64,000 nucleotides of DNA from Phytoseiulus persimilis (taxonomy: Eukaryota > Arthropoda > Arachnida > Mesostigmata > Phytoseiidae), in contig CM075103.1 of assembly GCA_037576195.1 (NCBI GenBank), positions 16,492,001 through 16,556,000 on the forward strand. Direction: 5' to 3'. Numbering within the stretch: position 1 is the first letter of the stretch; every line of letters starts with the position of its first letter. The notes under the pieces were generated by a model. The model was not told where the DNA came from, did not search any database, and saw only the letters and a program-made list of their open reading frames with translations. Positions 42,392-53,073 of the stretch are shown piece by piece. A program made the position numbers and the translations under genes.

Positions 42392-43467
42392 ATTGATTCT
42401 GACTGATGAGTCGATGAATTTTACCCGCTCAAAAAAAAATCAGCTGCGGGAAGACTTTGATACCCTTTTTCTCGAAAGCATTCTTTCAACTGGTACGACA
42501 CCTAAGCTGCGACACCGCACGAGATTCTCCCGATCTGTTGTGATGTGGAGTTTTGTGGGAGTGTCCGCCACCCGCTGTACCAGAATCGCGAGAATCCCCA
42601 ATCGTGGAGACTGTCATATCCGGGAACGGGAATATAGTGGTCGAAAAAAATCTTTTTTTTCCTTTCTCCTCAGTATGATGGAGTCCGCTTGTGGACCTTC
42701 TGGTACAGTGGATGGACCATGATATCATTGATATTCACCTTCCTTTCGTCCTCGTCAGAAGCAGCTTTCGGGCTGTTTCGTGTCGCACGAGATTTTCCCC
42801 ATTGGGTGCAATGAACGATCATTTCGAAGAAACAGCAGCTATGAAACATATTTAACGCAATAAAGCTGAGAGACTCAGCTCTCCATTGCGCAAGGTGGCG
42901 TCAATCTGAGTGGACTCGTTTCCTCTGAAAAAAAAAACAGAAATTCGAGAAAATTTTGGGGAACGTACCCATAAGTGCCGTGATATTCTAGACCACAGAT
43001 AGTACTTCCAGATTGAGTGTCCACCGACTGAGCACAGTGGACTAAAATCCCACAGTCACCCATATACATTCATGCACGAACGTTTTATCTTGACTCAGTA
43101 AACACAATATTCCCAAGCTTGCAAAAAACAACAAGATTTCTATTCCGTTTCGACCTCCATGAAAGATTCGAACTGAAAATTCTAGCTTCATGCTTCCCGT
43201 TACATTTCTGGCCTTGCGGTTCTTTCCCTCCCTTCCCATTGCGTCTCGCACGTACATACAGCTTGGTGTAAGTGTAAGCTTCGAACGTAGCAGCGAGTAG
43301 TCACGAACGGAAGGGCTGAACCTCTTTCTTCAAAGTTTTCGCGGCACACGTTGCGGTGAACATTCTCAAGAATTTTTTTCCGCTTTGTTGCCGAAAAGTG
43401 CGTGGTACTTGCAGAAGAGTTGATTCTTCAGCTGCGGTCCTGCCGCCTGTGCTGCGGAGGATAGCAG
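42392..43467. other. Anonymous sequence
   Basis: No supported gene. Several homopolymer runs (A10 near 42430, T8 near 42653, A9 near 42930). A 71-codon minus-strand frame (43257-43042) has a hydrophobic stretch but no other support. Confidence 0.3.
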
Positions 43468-43844
43468 TGTTGGGTATTTGATGTTTTACCCAGAGCAGTC
43501 ATCGGCACTATTTGGATAGTCAGACACGACGCCAGTCGAGTAGGCGAAGCGTCGGTGAGTTTCGAGCGTAATCACCGTGCGCAGGCAAATACTTTAAATT
43601 ACTGAGATAGAAATCGGACGTCTGTAGACTGAAGTCAAGCGTCAGTAATTGCCGTGTAACTCTTCCCTGTCAGTGACTATAAAAGCAGGAATAAAACACC
43701 AGTGTGTTGGGGGAGCCAAACATTCTGTCCACGAGAATTGTCGTCTTCAATCGCCAGCCGTCGTCTCTAGGCAAGTCCTGTATGAGCCACCGATCTTCTC
43801 ATCCAGCCGCAAAGAAGCCAGAGCCAGGCCCGAAAGGCTTATCA
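43468..43844 (+). repeat. Copia-A-family 5' LTR, opposite orientation
   Basis: TGTTGGGTATTTGATG to CTTATCA, closely similar to the reverse complement of 8410-8788. It is followed by the same leader (ACGTTATCAGCACGA, then GCGTAAGTATACATCGGTGAG), so it is a 5' LTR of a lost element, not a solo LTR. Similarity stops near 43905, where LINE-C begins. Confidence 0.85.
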
Positions 43845-43905
43845 ACGTTATCAGCACGACACGCTCTGGATGAGCGGGTCGGTGGCGTAAGTATACATCG
43901 GTGAG

Positions 43906-44480
43906 TCAATCAGCTGCTTATCCTCTCTCTCCAAGGCAGTGGAGCATATCGTCCACTCACGGCTCTGCAGTGAGCTCGAAGACAGAGGGATGCTCTCCAG
44001 AGACCAGAACGGTTTTCGACCCTTCCGCTCCACAGGTCAGGCTGTACGCAGAGTCCTTCAGATCGTGAAATTCCACCGCAGCATCGCCGTCCTTCTGGAT
44101 GTCAAAAACGCCTTTAACTCAATCTCATGGGACTCTACAAACGAAAACCTCGCCCTGGGTGGAATCTCCCCATACCTTAGACGCGCCCTCGCCGACTATC
44201 TCTCTAACCGTTCCAATGAATACAACGGAGCCATCAGCACGGTCTACGCAGGGGTCCCCCAGGGCTCAATCCTCGGCCCCACCCTCTGGAATCTCGCCCA
44301 CGATGGCGTTCTCCGACTCCCCCTCCTGTAGCCGCGATGATTCAATGCAGCGAGTCGCTTTGGAGAGTTCTCAAGGTTTCCTCTCATACATTTCTGAGCT
44401 CTGGTCGAGAAGGCTTGATCATTAGAGCTCAGGCTAATCGAGACATCATCCGGGAGCGTCAAATTTCACCTCATACCCGA
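43906..44480 (+). pseudogene. LINE-C: R1-like reverse transcriptase fragment
   Basis: Open to 44331: SKAVEHIVHSRLCSELEDR, DQNGFRPFRSTGQAV (the NGFR motif of RT finger), AVLLDVKNAFNSISWD (catalytic D of motif A) and GVPQGSILGPTLWNL (motif B). The YADD motif region is lost or shifted after 44331. Ends without tail into sequence leading to the hAT-1 end. Joined on the left to the copia leader. Confidence 0.75.
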
Positions 44481-44639
44481 CTGAAATGGAATAGGCGTTG
44501 AACAAGCCCGAGTGGGAGCGGAAGCAAGCCCGTCCCGGGAGAACACGATAATCATACTATATCAAGCGACAAACTCATGGTTCAGCGTGAAATTATGAAA
44601 ATAATGAAGATCCAGATTTTCGCGTCCTCATTGTAATGC

Positions 44640-44737
44640 TCGTGCCTTCATATTTTTTGTGCATATTTTAGTGCATATTTTGGTGCATATTTGCACACTT
44701 TAACTGCATATTTTAGTGCATGAAGTCTCTCGCCCTA
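44640..44737 (-). mobile_element. Inverted 5' terminus of hAT-1
   Basis: Reads TGCATGAAGTCTCTCGCCCTA at 44717-44737, matching the 40777-40797 end with one difference, and is preceded by the same kind of TGCATATTTT subterminal repeats. The next 8 bp (44738-44745, GTGATTAA) are the exact reverse complement of the 8 bp after the other end. Interpreted as the 5' end of the same insertion, separated by an inversion. Confidence 0.6.
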
Positions 44738-44974
44738 GTGATTAAACATTGAATATCCCCTCTGGCTATGGAGATTGAGGAATCGGTCGAGCTCAAATTT
44801 TTCTTGAGAAAGTCGAGTGATTCCTTTACAGTGATTATTCTAGTTTGGATTGTTCGTGAATCCAAATATTCGCGGTAATCGGTAGACGCTACAACCGTTC
44901 GTTTTTCATCGAGACCGCATGCGCAGTTAGGAAGTTCGACGTAGTTTCTCTGGAGAGTGTACTGGTGTGCAACC

Positions 44975-45380
44975 GGGAGCTCGAAAAAAAATCCAGGGAG
45001 CTCGAAAACCCGGCATCTAGAAAACTCTTTCCCCCAAATCGGGTCCGATTTGAACACAACGAAACTTCTGGGTAGAGAGTGGAGAAGCTGATACGAGAAA
45101 AGAGTATCACGAGGTTTTCGCGATTGGTACCACACATATCTCCCAGTGCGACCCAGGGATATCAAGATACAATCGGTGTCCAAATCCGCTTGGATGTCCC
45201 TTCCAGTATGTTCGCTGTCCTATTCGGGAACTCGAAGGCTCTGCATAGAAGTTTCGTAGGGATCGAACGGAACCTAATTTGAGGGAGAGGGGTTTCGAGC
45301 TCCCGGGCTTTCGAGCTCCCGGGATTTTTTCCCGAGCTCCTGGGTTGTCGAGCTCCCGGGTTTTCGAGCTCCCGGCCTGT
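44975..45380. repeat. Inverted, iterated GAGCTCGAAA-CCCGGG repeat
   Basis: On the right (about 45290-45378) the unit TCGAGCTCCCGGG/TTT occurs about five times. On the left (about 44978-45016) two copies occur in reverse complement. The arms could fold across about 270 bp. No transposase or known family recognised. Confidence 0.45.
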
Positions 45381-45637
45381 AACCAGTGTACTATGGGTGG
45401 AGCCAGTTGGGGGGCATTTAAATGAAAGTTGAGGAAGTGCCATGTGAGATATGACCTTTTTCTTGGTGATTTGACATGGAAATCATGATCCATGTGTCTC
45501 AAGATTTGTACCATTTTCCCCTCTCACAGGGAAGTCATGATTTCTTTCAATAAAGGTGAAAATCCGTAGAGTTTTCGATGTTTTCACTCAATATTTCTAG
45601 AATTTAGAGAATTCTAGAGAATATTTCTGGAACACTT

Positions 45638-46345
45638 TTATTCAATAGAACGATGAGAATGAGCCACCGAAGACGAAGGCCACCGTCTCAGCCTATTCCG
45701 GCAAGGAGGTCCCCCGTCAGGTAGCGATCCCCTGACTGCCGCCCCGTCGCCCCTCTGCACCTCGATTGAGATCCTCTGCAACAAGTACTCCCCCGCCCTC
45801 TTGTCTCCAGAAACGACCTCGATTCGTCTCCCCGAATCCTGTAGGAATGACTGCGAAAGATGGCCCAGCACTCCCAAAGTCTCTATGCCGACGAGTTGGA
45901 AGATGAAGCGGGACTCGAGCTAACGATACTTCGTCAACTTCGCAGACTCTGCCAAATTCGCCGCGGCTCCCGCCGTGCGGGCCGCGCTAGGCCTATAGGC
46001 TGGAGCGAGGGTGTCCCAGACAGTTGCGTCCCACACCAGGCACCTGCCCGCTCTCCACGGGGTGAGCGTGAGGCCGTCCGGACGGAGCGCAGAGTTTCGC
46101 GACAAGCCCGACGGCTCCAGTTCGTTTGCGATCGACGCGGAGCGCAACGCGTGGCATAGGAGAAAATTCAAAGCCCTATGGCGGGAGTGTCGGCCACTGC
46201 TGCGTGAGCAACTGAGTCCATGGTCCCCGAAAACAGAGACCGGGGAGCCACACCTGGCACAGAGGTGGGGAGCACAGATCGGCACGCCCAGACGGAGACC
46301 AGCAGCGATGCGGAGTGTGTTGTTGTCCAGCATCGTGCCTAAAGG
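45638..46345 (-). pseudogene. LINE-D: C-terminal RLE-like endonuclease domain of a non-LTR element
   Basis: Minus strand: LDNNTLRIAAGLRLGVPICA, a CARCGSP ... GDHGLSC zinc knuckle (CCHC), GRHSRHRALN, then LRPDGLTLTPWRAG and LVWDATVWDTLAP. CCHC followed by R/H, RPD and D-x-T is the layout of the restriction-like endonuclease at the C-terminus of RLE-type LINEs. After a break near 45880 the remainder (GVLGHLSQSFLQDSGRRIEV, SIEVQRGDGAAVRG) ends at 45638, with GAATAAAAG just downstream. Fragment only; RLE assignment is by motif, and I cannot name the clade. Confidence 0.55.
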
Positions 46346-46479
46346 TTTCTAGCTTGGTTGCTGAGAGTCGCTGATCCAAGTTGCGAGAATGAGGGAAAAG
46401 TCGGTTGATTTCGCCCTAGGTGGATAGAATAAAAGGCGTGCGGAATCAGCTAGGAGAACAGTTCGTTTTGAGCTTTCCA

Positions 46480-47547
46480 ATGAACCTGCGGTCCGGAAGA
46501 CAACTCGAGGTGCAGCCAGCGGCAAGATCTCCACGCGGAGTCGACCCCCAGCTTCGAGCAGCGACATCCGAAGACAACCGAGAGCCAAGGAGAGTCAACC
46601 CGAGCAGTGCATCGCGATGGGCGGCCACAAGGACAAGGCAGGAAAGGCAGGAAACCGGGCAAGGATCAGAAGCGCCCTCAGAGGCCAGCAGCATGGGCTC
46701 CTACTGGAGCACGGTACCGGAGGAGGATCCCGAGAGCGGACGATCCGGCCCGACAGCGAGTGAGCTGTCGGATCTTGACTGGAGGAGGACCATCTCGGCG
46801 CGAGCTGAGAGGCTTGGTCGTGAAGGCATCGTGTTTGGCTCGCCAGAGCAGTGTAGCCGGGAGCTCTGGCTTTTTCGGACGAGTTCAACGGGAAGATCCG
46901 TGGACAGTTTCGGGAGGCCCCGAACGCGCAGTGATCGGAGCTGCTCGGTTCAGCCGAGTGACAACAGCAGCGGGGCCAGCGAGTTCGAGCTGCTCTTGGG
47001 GATGTGCCAGTGTGGGCGAACCCGAGCGCCCGCGGCTGCCGGGCTTGTCGTGTTGTTGATGGTGCTTGGGGTCGTGGCTGGTAAGTTATATTGAGTAGTA
47101 TGTTCTGAAAGCGATTTGACGCCCATAGGAGCGCCTACCGACCTGTGTTCCGTATGTGACCATTGATGGGTTTTGCAGGATATTCGGCGACAGCGGAGCG
47201 GCGGGCCGTCACGGAACAGCCACGAGATTAAGCAAAGGTTTGCCGTGCTGGCGGAGCGCACGCACACCAGCACGGAGAGGTGGGCGATCGGGAGCCAGAG
47301 CCCGGAGGAGATGCCTGCTATCCGGACAGGTGGGGGCCAGGATGGTCCAGCAGACGTTCGGATATCCCTGGTGGATTTCGTCTGTCGTGTTGTCGAGCAC
47401 CGCTTAGTGTGCTATACTCCTCTGCAGCAACGCTGCGTGGTATTACGCAAAGGTCGCAGCGACAGGCCACGCGAGGTTGTCGCTCGCAGAGGAGTCGGCA
47501 GTCCTATGCCACTTTGTAATAGTTATGAACTGTTTTTCGAGGAGTGA
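46480..47547 (+). pseudogene. asA of Copia-E: antisense membrane protein with intron
   Basis: ATG 46480 (MNLRSGRQLEVQP) opens a 200-residue Arg/Ser/Glu-rich exon ending in a hydrophobic anchor (AAAGLVVLLMVLGVVAG). An intron at 47081-47178 (GTAAGT, GGTTTTGCAG, 98 bp) occupies the same place, just after the membrane segment, as in the other asA genes. Exon 2 contains FVC-x8-VC-x7-CVVLRK, matching the Cys domain of Copia-A asA. The downstream frame is one base off the phase-1 joint, so an indel or alternative acceptor is needed; scored as broken. No coiled coil in exon 1. Opposite in direction to the Copia-E env-like gene. Confidence 0.55.
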
Positions 47548-47768
47548 TCGTGAATGAACGGAAAAAAAAATCCAAGCCTGAATCTCTGTTGTGTTTATCG
47601 ACTTGGGATAAAAACGTCCGTGCATACATTTTAGTAACTTAGGATTTTGATATGGCTATTGTTCATCATCGAGGGCACCTAGCATGCATTACATCGTTGA
47701 AGAGGTTCAGACAGAACCACTGTGACTGCTAGAACTGGACTCCGGCCAGTCGAGTGGTTGAGCGCGTT
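47548..47768. other. Intergenic between asA and the tandem array
   Basis: No ORF or motif recognised. It forms the convergent space between asA (rightward) and the coiled-coil ORF (leftward). Confidence 0.4.
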
Positions 47769-48668
47769 TCAGCTCAATTTCCGTTTTGAGTAGCTGTGTT
47801 CCAGCTCGTAATTCTCGTTAAGGAGATCGAGTAATTGTTGTCGATCTTTGGAATTACTTTCGGACTGCTTTCTGTTGAGGGGTTCGAGTTGCTCAATGTG
47901 ATCAGTGTGATCACACAAGTATTTGGAGGCTGTTGATTCCTCTAGTTCGTGTTCGAGGCGAGCAATTTTATTTTGATAAAATGCGCGTCCGTCATGCCAG
48001 TGTCCTCTGTCTCGATCATAGAGGCGCTGTTTAGCCTCTGATTCAGCGCGTAGATCGTAGATTTTTTGCTTGAGCATGCGGATCTCTGTCTCAGCGTGCT
48101 CAAGTTGACGAGCTTCTTCTGATACGACAGGGTCATCCGCACCAGTCGGGATTGACGGGCTGTAGACCTCTTCGTCTAGATAGTCTGGATTTGCATTTAG
48201 GTGGCCCGCCGATGCAGGCCGAGTGTTCTCAGGCGCAGGTTCTGTGGAAATTTCTTCTGAGGAGCTTTGCGATTTTCGTCGCAGGCATTCGATGGTGTAT
48301 TCTAGATCCGAAATCTTCTTTTGATTCGTGGCGCACTCCACGATTAGTGTTTCGGCATATTCTGCCGATCCGAGTGCAGGGCTCGTTAGTCTAGCGCGGT
48401 GTGCCGCGATGTGGAGCAGTTTCGCTTTTTCATTGAATTCAGGCGCGACTGCCTGTCTGTAGTAGAATCGGGACTGTTCATCCATTTGGGGCCAAAGGCG
48501 GTCTGACGCCTTCTGAGCAACATCGCGTGGACACGATGCAAATCCTGAAGTTCCAGTACGTGAATCCAGAACGGTGACTGTTTGGGCATAGTGCAGGGTT
48601 GTAGGGATTGGGGGAAAACCAAGCGATGGATTGCTAGCGGTTTGGGCGAACTGCGTCCAAGGGACCAA
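47769..48668 (-). CDS. Coiled-coil ORF of Copia-E, unit 1 (authentic 3' end)
   Basis: 299 codons of open frame on the minus strand: VPWTQFAQTASNPSLGF, FYYRQAVAPEFNEKAKLL, CATNQKKISDLEYTIECL, a Glu/Pro/Ser linker (SSSEEISTEPAPENTRP) and a heptad region (EHAETEIRMLKQKIYDLRAE, KIARLEHELEES). It ends NENYELEHSYSKRKLS. Only this unit keeps that end; in the others it is replaced by the env-like tail. The upstream ATG used in unit 2 (MILLGHGI) is cut here by TAA in place of a Gln codon, so the start is uncertain. Soluble, coiled-coil, sense orientation. No known family. Confidence 0.5.
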   Translation of the reverse strand: MVPWTQFAQTASNPSLGFPPIPTTLHYAQTVTVLDSRTGTSGFASCPRDVAQKASDRLWPQMDEQSRFYYRQAVAPEFNEKAKLLHIAAHRARLTSPALGSAEYAETLIVECATNQKKISDLEYTIECLRRKSQSSSEEISTEPAPENTRPASAGHLNANPDYLDEEVYSPSIPTGADDPVVSEEARQLEHAETEIRMLKQKIYDLRAESEAKQRLYDRDRGHWHDGRAFYQNKIARLEHELEESTASKYLCDHTDHIEQLEPLNRKQSESNSKDRQQLLDLLNENYELEHSYSKRKLS

Positions 48669-48979
48669 GGAAAAAACACGAGGGACCTGGAGGTGTACAT
48701 CAGGTTAATACCGTGATATTATGCCATGCCGAAGGAGAATCATGCGTGAGAAGTGGAAGAAGTGAATAGAGGCCGAAGAAGTTCCCTTAGAAACAGAGAG
48801 AGAAAAGATGCGTATGAACCACGCACAGCACAGCTAGGTGCCTCTTTCATATACGTCGCAGTTTCACGGCAGTTTGAAGGGCCATGGAAGAATTGAGCAT
48901 TCCGAGTTGTTTGTGCTACCGAAGTTGCATGCTAGGACCGAATGGGTGAAATAGGAATGAAGTGCATCGGATAAATGAC

Positions 48980-50032
48980 CTAGGGTTGAGAAACGAGCTC
49001 CGTGGTTGGCATGTAGGGGCCATTAACTGCTGGGTTTGGCGATGGATTCGCAAATGAATGATAGTTTCTGCGCTTATCGTAGATCATGCAAAGGACCGTG
49101 ATTCCCAGAAGGAGATCGAGTAATTGTTGTCGATCTTTGGAATTACTTTCGGACTGCTTTCTGTTGAGGGGTTCGAGTTGCTCAATGTGATCAGTGTGAT
49201 CACACAAGTATTTGGAGGCTGTTGATTCCTCTAGTTCGTGTTCGAGGCGAGCAATTTTATTTTGATAAAATGCGCGTCCGTCATGCCAGTGTCCTCTGTC
49301 TCGATCATAGAGGCGCTGTTTAGCCTCTGATTCAGCGCGTAGATCGTAGATTTTTTGCTTGAGCATGCGGATCTCTGTCTCAGCGCGCTCAAGTTGACGA
49401 GCTTCTTCTGATACGACAGGGTCATCCGCACCAGTCGGGATTGACGGGCTGTAGACCTCTTCGTCTAGATAGTCTGGATTTGCATTTAGGTGGCCCGCCG
49501 ATGCAGGCCGAGTGTTCTCAGGCGCAGGTTCTGTGGAAATTTCTTCTGAGGAGCTTTGCGATTTTCGTCGCAGGCATTCGATGGTGTATTCTAGATCCGA
49601 AATCTTCTTTTGATTCGTGGCGCACTCCACGATTAGTGTTTCGGCATATTCTGCCGATCCGAGTGCAGGGCCCGTTAGTCTAGCGCGGTGTGCCGCGGTG
49701 TGGAGCAGTTTCGCTTTTTCATTGAATTCAGGCGCGACTGCCCGTCTGTAGTAGAATCGGGACTGTTCATCCATTTGGGGCCAAAGGCGGTCTGACGCCT
49801 TCTGAGCAACATCGCGTGGACACGATGCAAATCCTGGAGTTCCAGTACGTGAATCCAGAACGGTGACTGTTTGGGCATAGTGCAGGGTTGCAAGGATTGG
49901 GGGAAAACCAAGCGATGGATTGCTAGCGGTTTGGGCGAACTGCGTCCAAGGGACCAAGGAAAAAACACGAGGGACTTGGAGGTGTACATCAGGTTGATAC
50001 CGTGATACTATGCCATGCCCAAGGAGAATCAT
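48980..50032 (-). CDS. Chimeric coiled-coil/env-tail ORF, unit 2 (350 aa, intact)
   Basis: ATG 50032 (MILLGHGIVSRYQPDVH) opens the coiled-coil ORF, which runs without interruption through RQQLLD. There the duplication joint fuses it in frame to LGITVLCMIYDKRRN and the env-like tail PYMPTTELVSQP. The predicted chimera is therefore a coiled-coil protein ending in half a membrane span plus the conserved tail motif. It is the only unit open from ATG to fused stop. Whether it is expressed is unknown; it arose by duplication, not as the ancestral gene. Confidence 0.6.
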   Translation of the reverse strand: MILLGHGIVSRYQPDVHLQVPRVFSLVPWTQFAQTASNPSLGFPPILATLHYAQTVTVLDSRTGTPGFASCPRDVAQKASDRLWPQMDEQSRFYYRRAVAPEFNEKAKLLHTAAHRARLTGPALGSAEYAETLIVECATNQKKISDLEYTIECLRRKSQSSSEEISTEPAPENTRPASAGHLNANPDYLDEEVYSPSIPTGADDPVVSEEARQLERAETEIRMLKQKIYDLRAESEAKQRLYDRDRGHWHDGRAFYQNKIARLEHELEESTASKYLCDHTDHIEQLEPLNRKQSESNSKDRQQLLDLLLGITVLCMIYDKRRNYHSFANPSPNPAVNGPYMPTTELVSQP

Positions 50033-50264
50033 GCGGGAGAAGTGAATAGAGGCCGGAGAAGTGCTCTGAGAAACAGAGAGAGAAAAGATGCGTATGAACC
50101 ACGAACAGCACAGCTAGAAGCCTCTTTCGGATACGTCGCAGTTTCACGGCAGTTTGGAGGGCCATGGAAGAATTGAATTGAGCATTCCGAGTTGTTTGTA
50201 CTACCTAAGTTGCATGCTAGGACCGAATGGGTAAAATAGGAATGAAGTGCATCGGATAAATGAC

Positions 50265-51317
50265 CTAGGGTTGAGAAACGAGCTCCGTGGTTGGCATGTA
50301 GGGGCCATCAACTGCTGGGTTTGGCGATGGATTCGCAAATGAATGATAGTTTCTGCGCTTATCGTACATCATGCTAAGGACCGTGATTCCCAGAAGGTGA
50401 TCGAGTAATTGTTGTCGATCTTTGGAATTACTTTCGGACTGCTTTCTGTTGAGGGGTTCGAGTTGCTCAATGTGATCAGTGTGATCACACAAGTATTTGA
50501 AGGCTGTTGATTCCTCTAGTTAGTGTCCGAGGCGAGCAATTTTCCTTTGATAAAATGCGCGTCCGTCATGCCAGTCTCCTCTGTCTCGATCATAGAGGCG
50601 CTGTTTAGCCTCTGATTCAGCGCGTAGATCGTAGATTTTTTGCTTGAGCATGCGGATCTCTGTCTCAGCGTGCTCAAGTTGACGAGCTTCTTCTGATACG
50701 ACGGGGTCATCCGCACCAGTCGGGATTGACGGGCTGTAGACCTCTTCGTCTAGATAGTCTGGATTTACATTTAGGTGGCCCGCCGATGCAGGCCGAGTGT
50801 TCTCAGGCGCAGGTTCTGTGGAAATTTCTTCTGAGGAGCTATGCGATTTTCGTCGCAGGCATTCGATTGTGTATTCTAGATCCGAAATCTTCTTTTGATT
50901 CGTGGCGCACTCCACGATTAGTGTTTCGGCATATTCTGCCGATCCGAGTGCAGGGCCCGTTAATCTAGCGCGGTGTGCCGCGGTGTGGAGCAGTTTCGCT
51001 TTTTCATTGAATTCAGGCGCGACTGCCTGTCTGTAGTAGAATCGGGACTGTTCGTCCATTTGGGGCCAAAGGCGGTCTGACGCCTTCTGAGCAACATCGC
51101 GTGGACACGATGCAAATCCTGGAGTTCCAGTACGTGAATCCAGAACGGTGACTGTTTGGGCATAGTGCAGGGTTGTAGGGATTGGGGGAAAACCAAGCGA
51201 TGGATTGCTAGCGGTTTGGGCGAACTGCGTCCAAGGGACCAAGGAAAAAACACGAGGGACCTGGAGGTGTACATCAGGTTGATACCGTGTTACTATGCCA
51301 TGCCGAAGGAGAATCAT
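50265..51317 (-). pseudogene. Chimeric ORF, unit 3
   Basis: Same layout as unit 2, ATG 51317. A GAA-to-TAA change right after KIARLGH (near 50522) splits it into 265 codons and a 75-codon fused tail. The nonsense change is at the site shared with later units. Confidence 0.75.
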
Positions 51318-51549
51318 GCGGGAGAAGTGGGAGAAGTGAATAGAGGCCGAAGAAGTGCTCTGAGAAACAGAGAGAGAAAAGATGCGTATGAACCACGCAC
51401 AGCACAGCTAGAAGCCTCTTTCGGATACGTCGCAGTTTCACGGCAGTTTGGAGGGCCATGGAAGAATTGAATTGAGCATTCCGAGTTGTTTGTGCTACCT
51501 AAGTTGCATGCTAGGACCGAATGGGTAAAATAGGAATGAAGTGCATCGG

Positions 51550-52588
51550 ATAAATGACCCAGGGTTGAGAAACGAGCTCCGTGGTTGGCATGTAGGGGCC
51601 ATCAACTGCTGGGTTTGGCGATGGATTCGCAAATGAATGATAGTTTCTGCGCTTATCGTAGATCATGCAAAGGACCGTGATTCCCAGAAGGTGATCGAGT
51701 AATTGTTGTCGATCTTTGGAATTACTTCCGGACTGCTTTCTGTTGAGGGGTTCGAGTTGCTCAATGTGATCAGTGTGATCACACAAGTATTTGAAGGCTG
51801 TTGATTCCTCTAGTTATTGTTCGAGGCGAGCAATTTTCTTTTGATAAAATGCGCGTCCGTCATGCCAGTCTCCTCTGTCTCGATCATAGAGGCGCTGTTT
51901 AGCCTCTGATTCAGCGCGTAGATCGTAGATTTTTTGCTTGAGCATGCGGATCTCTGTCTCAGCGTGCTCAAGTTGACGAGTTTCTTCTGATACGACAGGG
52001 TCATCCGCACCAGTCGGGATTGACGGGCTGTAGACCTCTTCGTCTAGATAGTCTGGATTTGCATTTAGGTGGCCCGCCGATGCAGGCCGAGTGTTCTCAG
52101 GCGCAGGTTCTGTGGAAATTTCTTCTGAGGAGCTTTGCGATTTTCGTCGCAGGCATTCGATGGTGTATTCCAGATCCGAAATCTTCTTTTGATTCGTGGC
52201 GCACTCCACGATTAGTGTTTCGGCATATTATGCCGATCCGAGTGCAGGGCCCGTTAGTCTAGCGCGGTGTGCCGCGGTGTGGAGCAGTTTTGCTTCTTCG
52301 TTGAATTCAGGCGCGACTGCCTGTCTGTAGTAGAATCGGGACTGTTCATCCATTTGGGGCCAAAGGCGGTCTGACGCCTTGTGAGCAACATCGCGTGGAA
52401 CACGATGCAAATCCTGGAGTTCCAGTACGTGAATCCAGAACGGTGACTGTTTGGGCATAGTGCAGGGTTGTAGGGATTGGGGAAAACCCAAGCGATGGAT
52501 TGCTAGCGGTTTGGGCGAACTGCGTCCAAGGGACCAAGGAAAAAACACGAGGGACCTGGAGGTGTACATCAGGTTAATACCGTGATAT
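51550..52588 (-). pseudogene. Chimeric ORF, unit 4 (interrupted)
   Basis: Same layout with several changes: a stop after KIARLEQ, an extra base near 52400 and a stop in the N-terminal part (TATTAA). Its 5' part is cut at 52588 by the LTR element at 52589-54405. Confidence 0.75.
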
Positions 52589-53073
52589 TGTAACGAGGTT
52601 TCCGCTATCTGCTAAAGCTCGTTCGCAGGGCGTCCTAGCGACCTGGGGGATGGATAGGCCGTCGCTCCTAGAGTAAGTAGGCGAACTTACTCGGACACAA
52701 TTCGGAGGCGCGGAAGGGCGAGGTCGGATGGGTCTTGGGACGCTGTCGGGGTCAAAGATGGGACGCTGGGTCTCTTCACAACAATTCTCCGAGCGGAGCT
52801 GGGCGCTTCAACTCTAAAGCTAGGGCTGTTGGGGTGGAAGAAAGGGACGGGCGTGAGGGTCCACAATTCGACTCCCTTGTGTTCGTCTCGTCGTCTCTTT
52901 TTTATTCAATCTCTCCTCTCTCGCCTTACTCTCGCTCCCTACACGACTTGCGCACAGAATCGCTTGCATGTGACGTACATGTGGTCTCCGCTGACTGCCC
53001 TCTGGCTACCTGTCCAGATACGGTCGTCTTTGGAGTACCTCGACTGAATGTGGCTTCCTTGAGCTTCATGACA
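52589..53073 (-). repeat. LTR of the short element (3' LTR)
   Basis: 485 bp, plus-strand TGTAACGAGG to CATGACA. Near-identical to 53921-54405. Confidence 0.9.

Noticed and set aside
43468..43844. Solo LTR
   Set aside because: The element leader continues past the LTR end to about 43905, so it is a truncated 5' end rather than a solo LTR.
44713..45183. 156-codon minus-strand ORF
   Set aside because: It runs through the hAT terminus and the inverted repeat cluster; probably chance.
48152..48394. 80-codon plus-strand frame repeated in every array unit
   Set aside because: Shadow of the coiled-coil ORF; it recurs only because the units are near-identical copies.
48386..48700. 104-codon minus-strand frame repeated in the array (MYTSRSLVFF start)
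   Set aside because: Overlaps the coiled-coil ORF in another frame with no homology and no coding features of its own.
51274..51459. 61-codon frame with a hydrophobic centre in each unit spacer
   Set aside because: It has a possible signal-like stretch (LLAVLCVVHTHLFSLCF) but no conservation outside the array, so there is no support beyond duplication.
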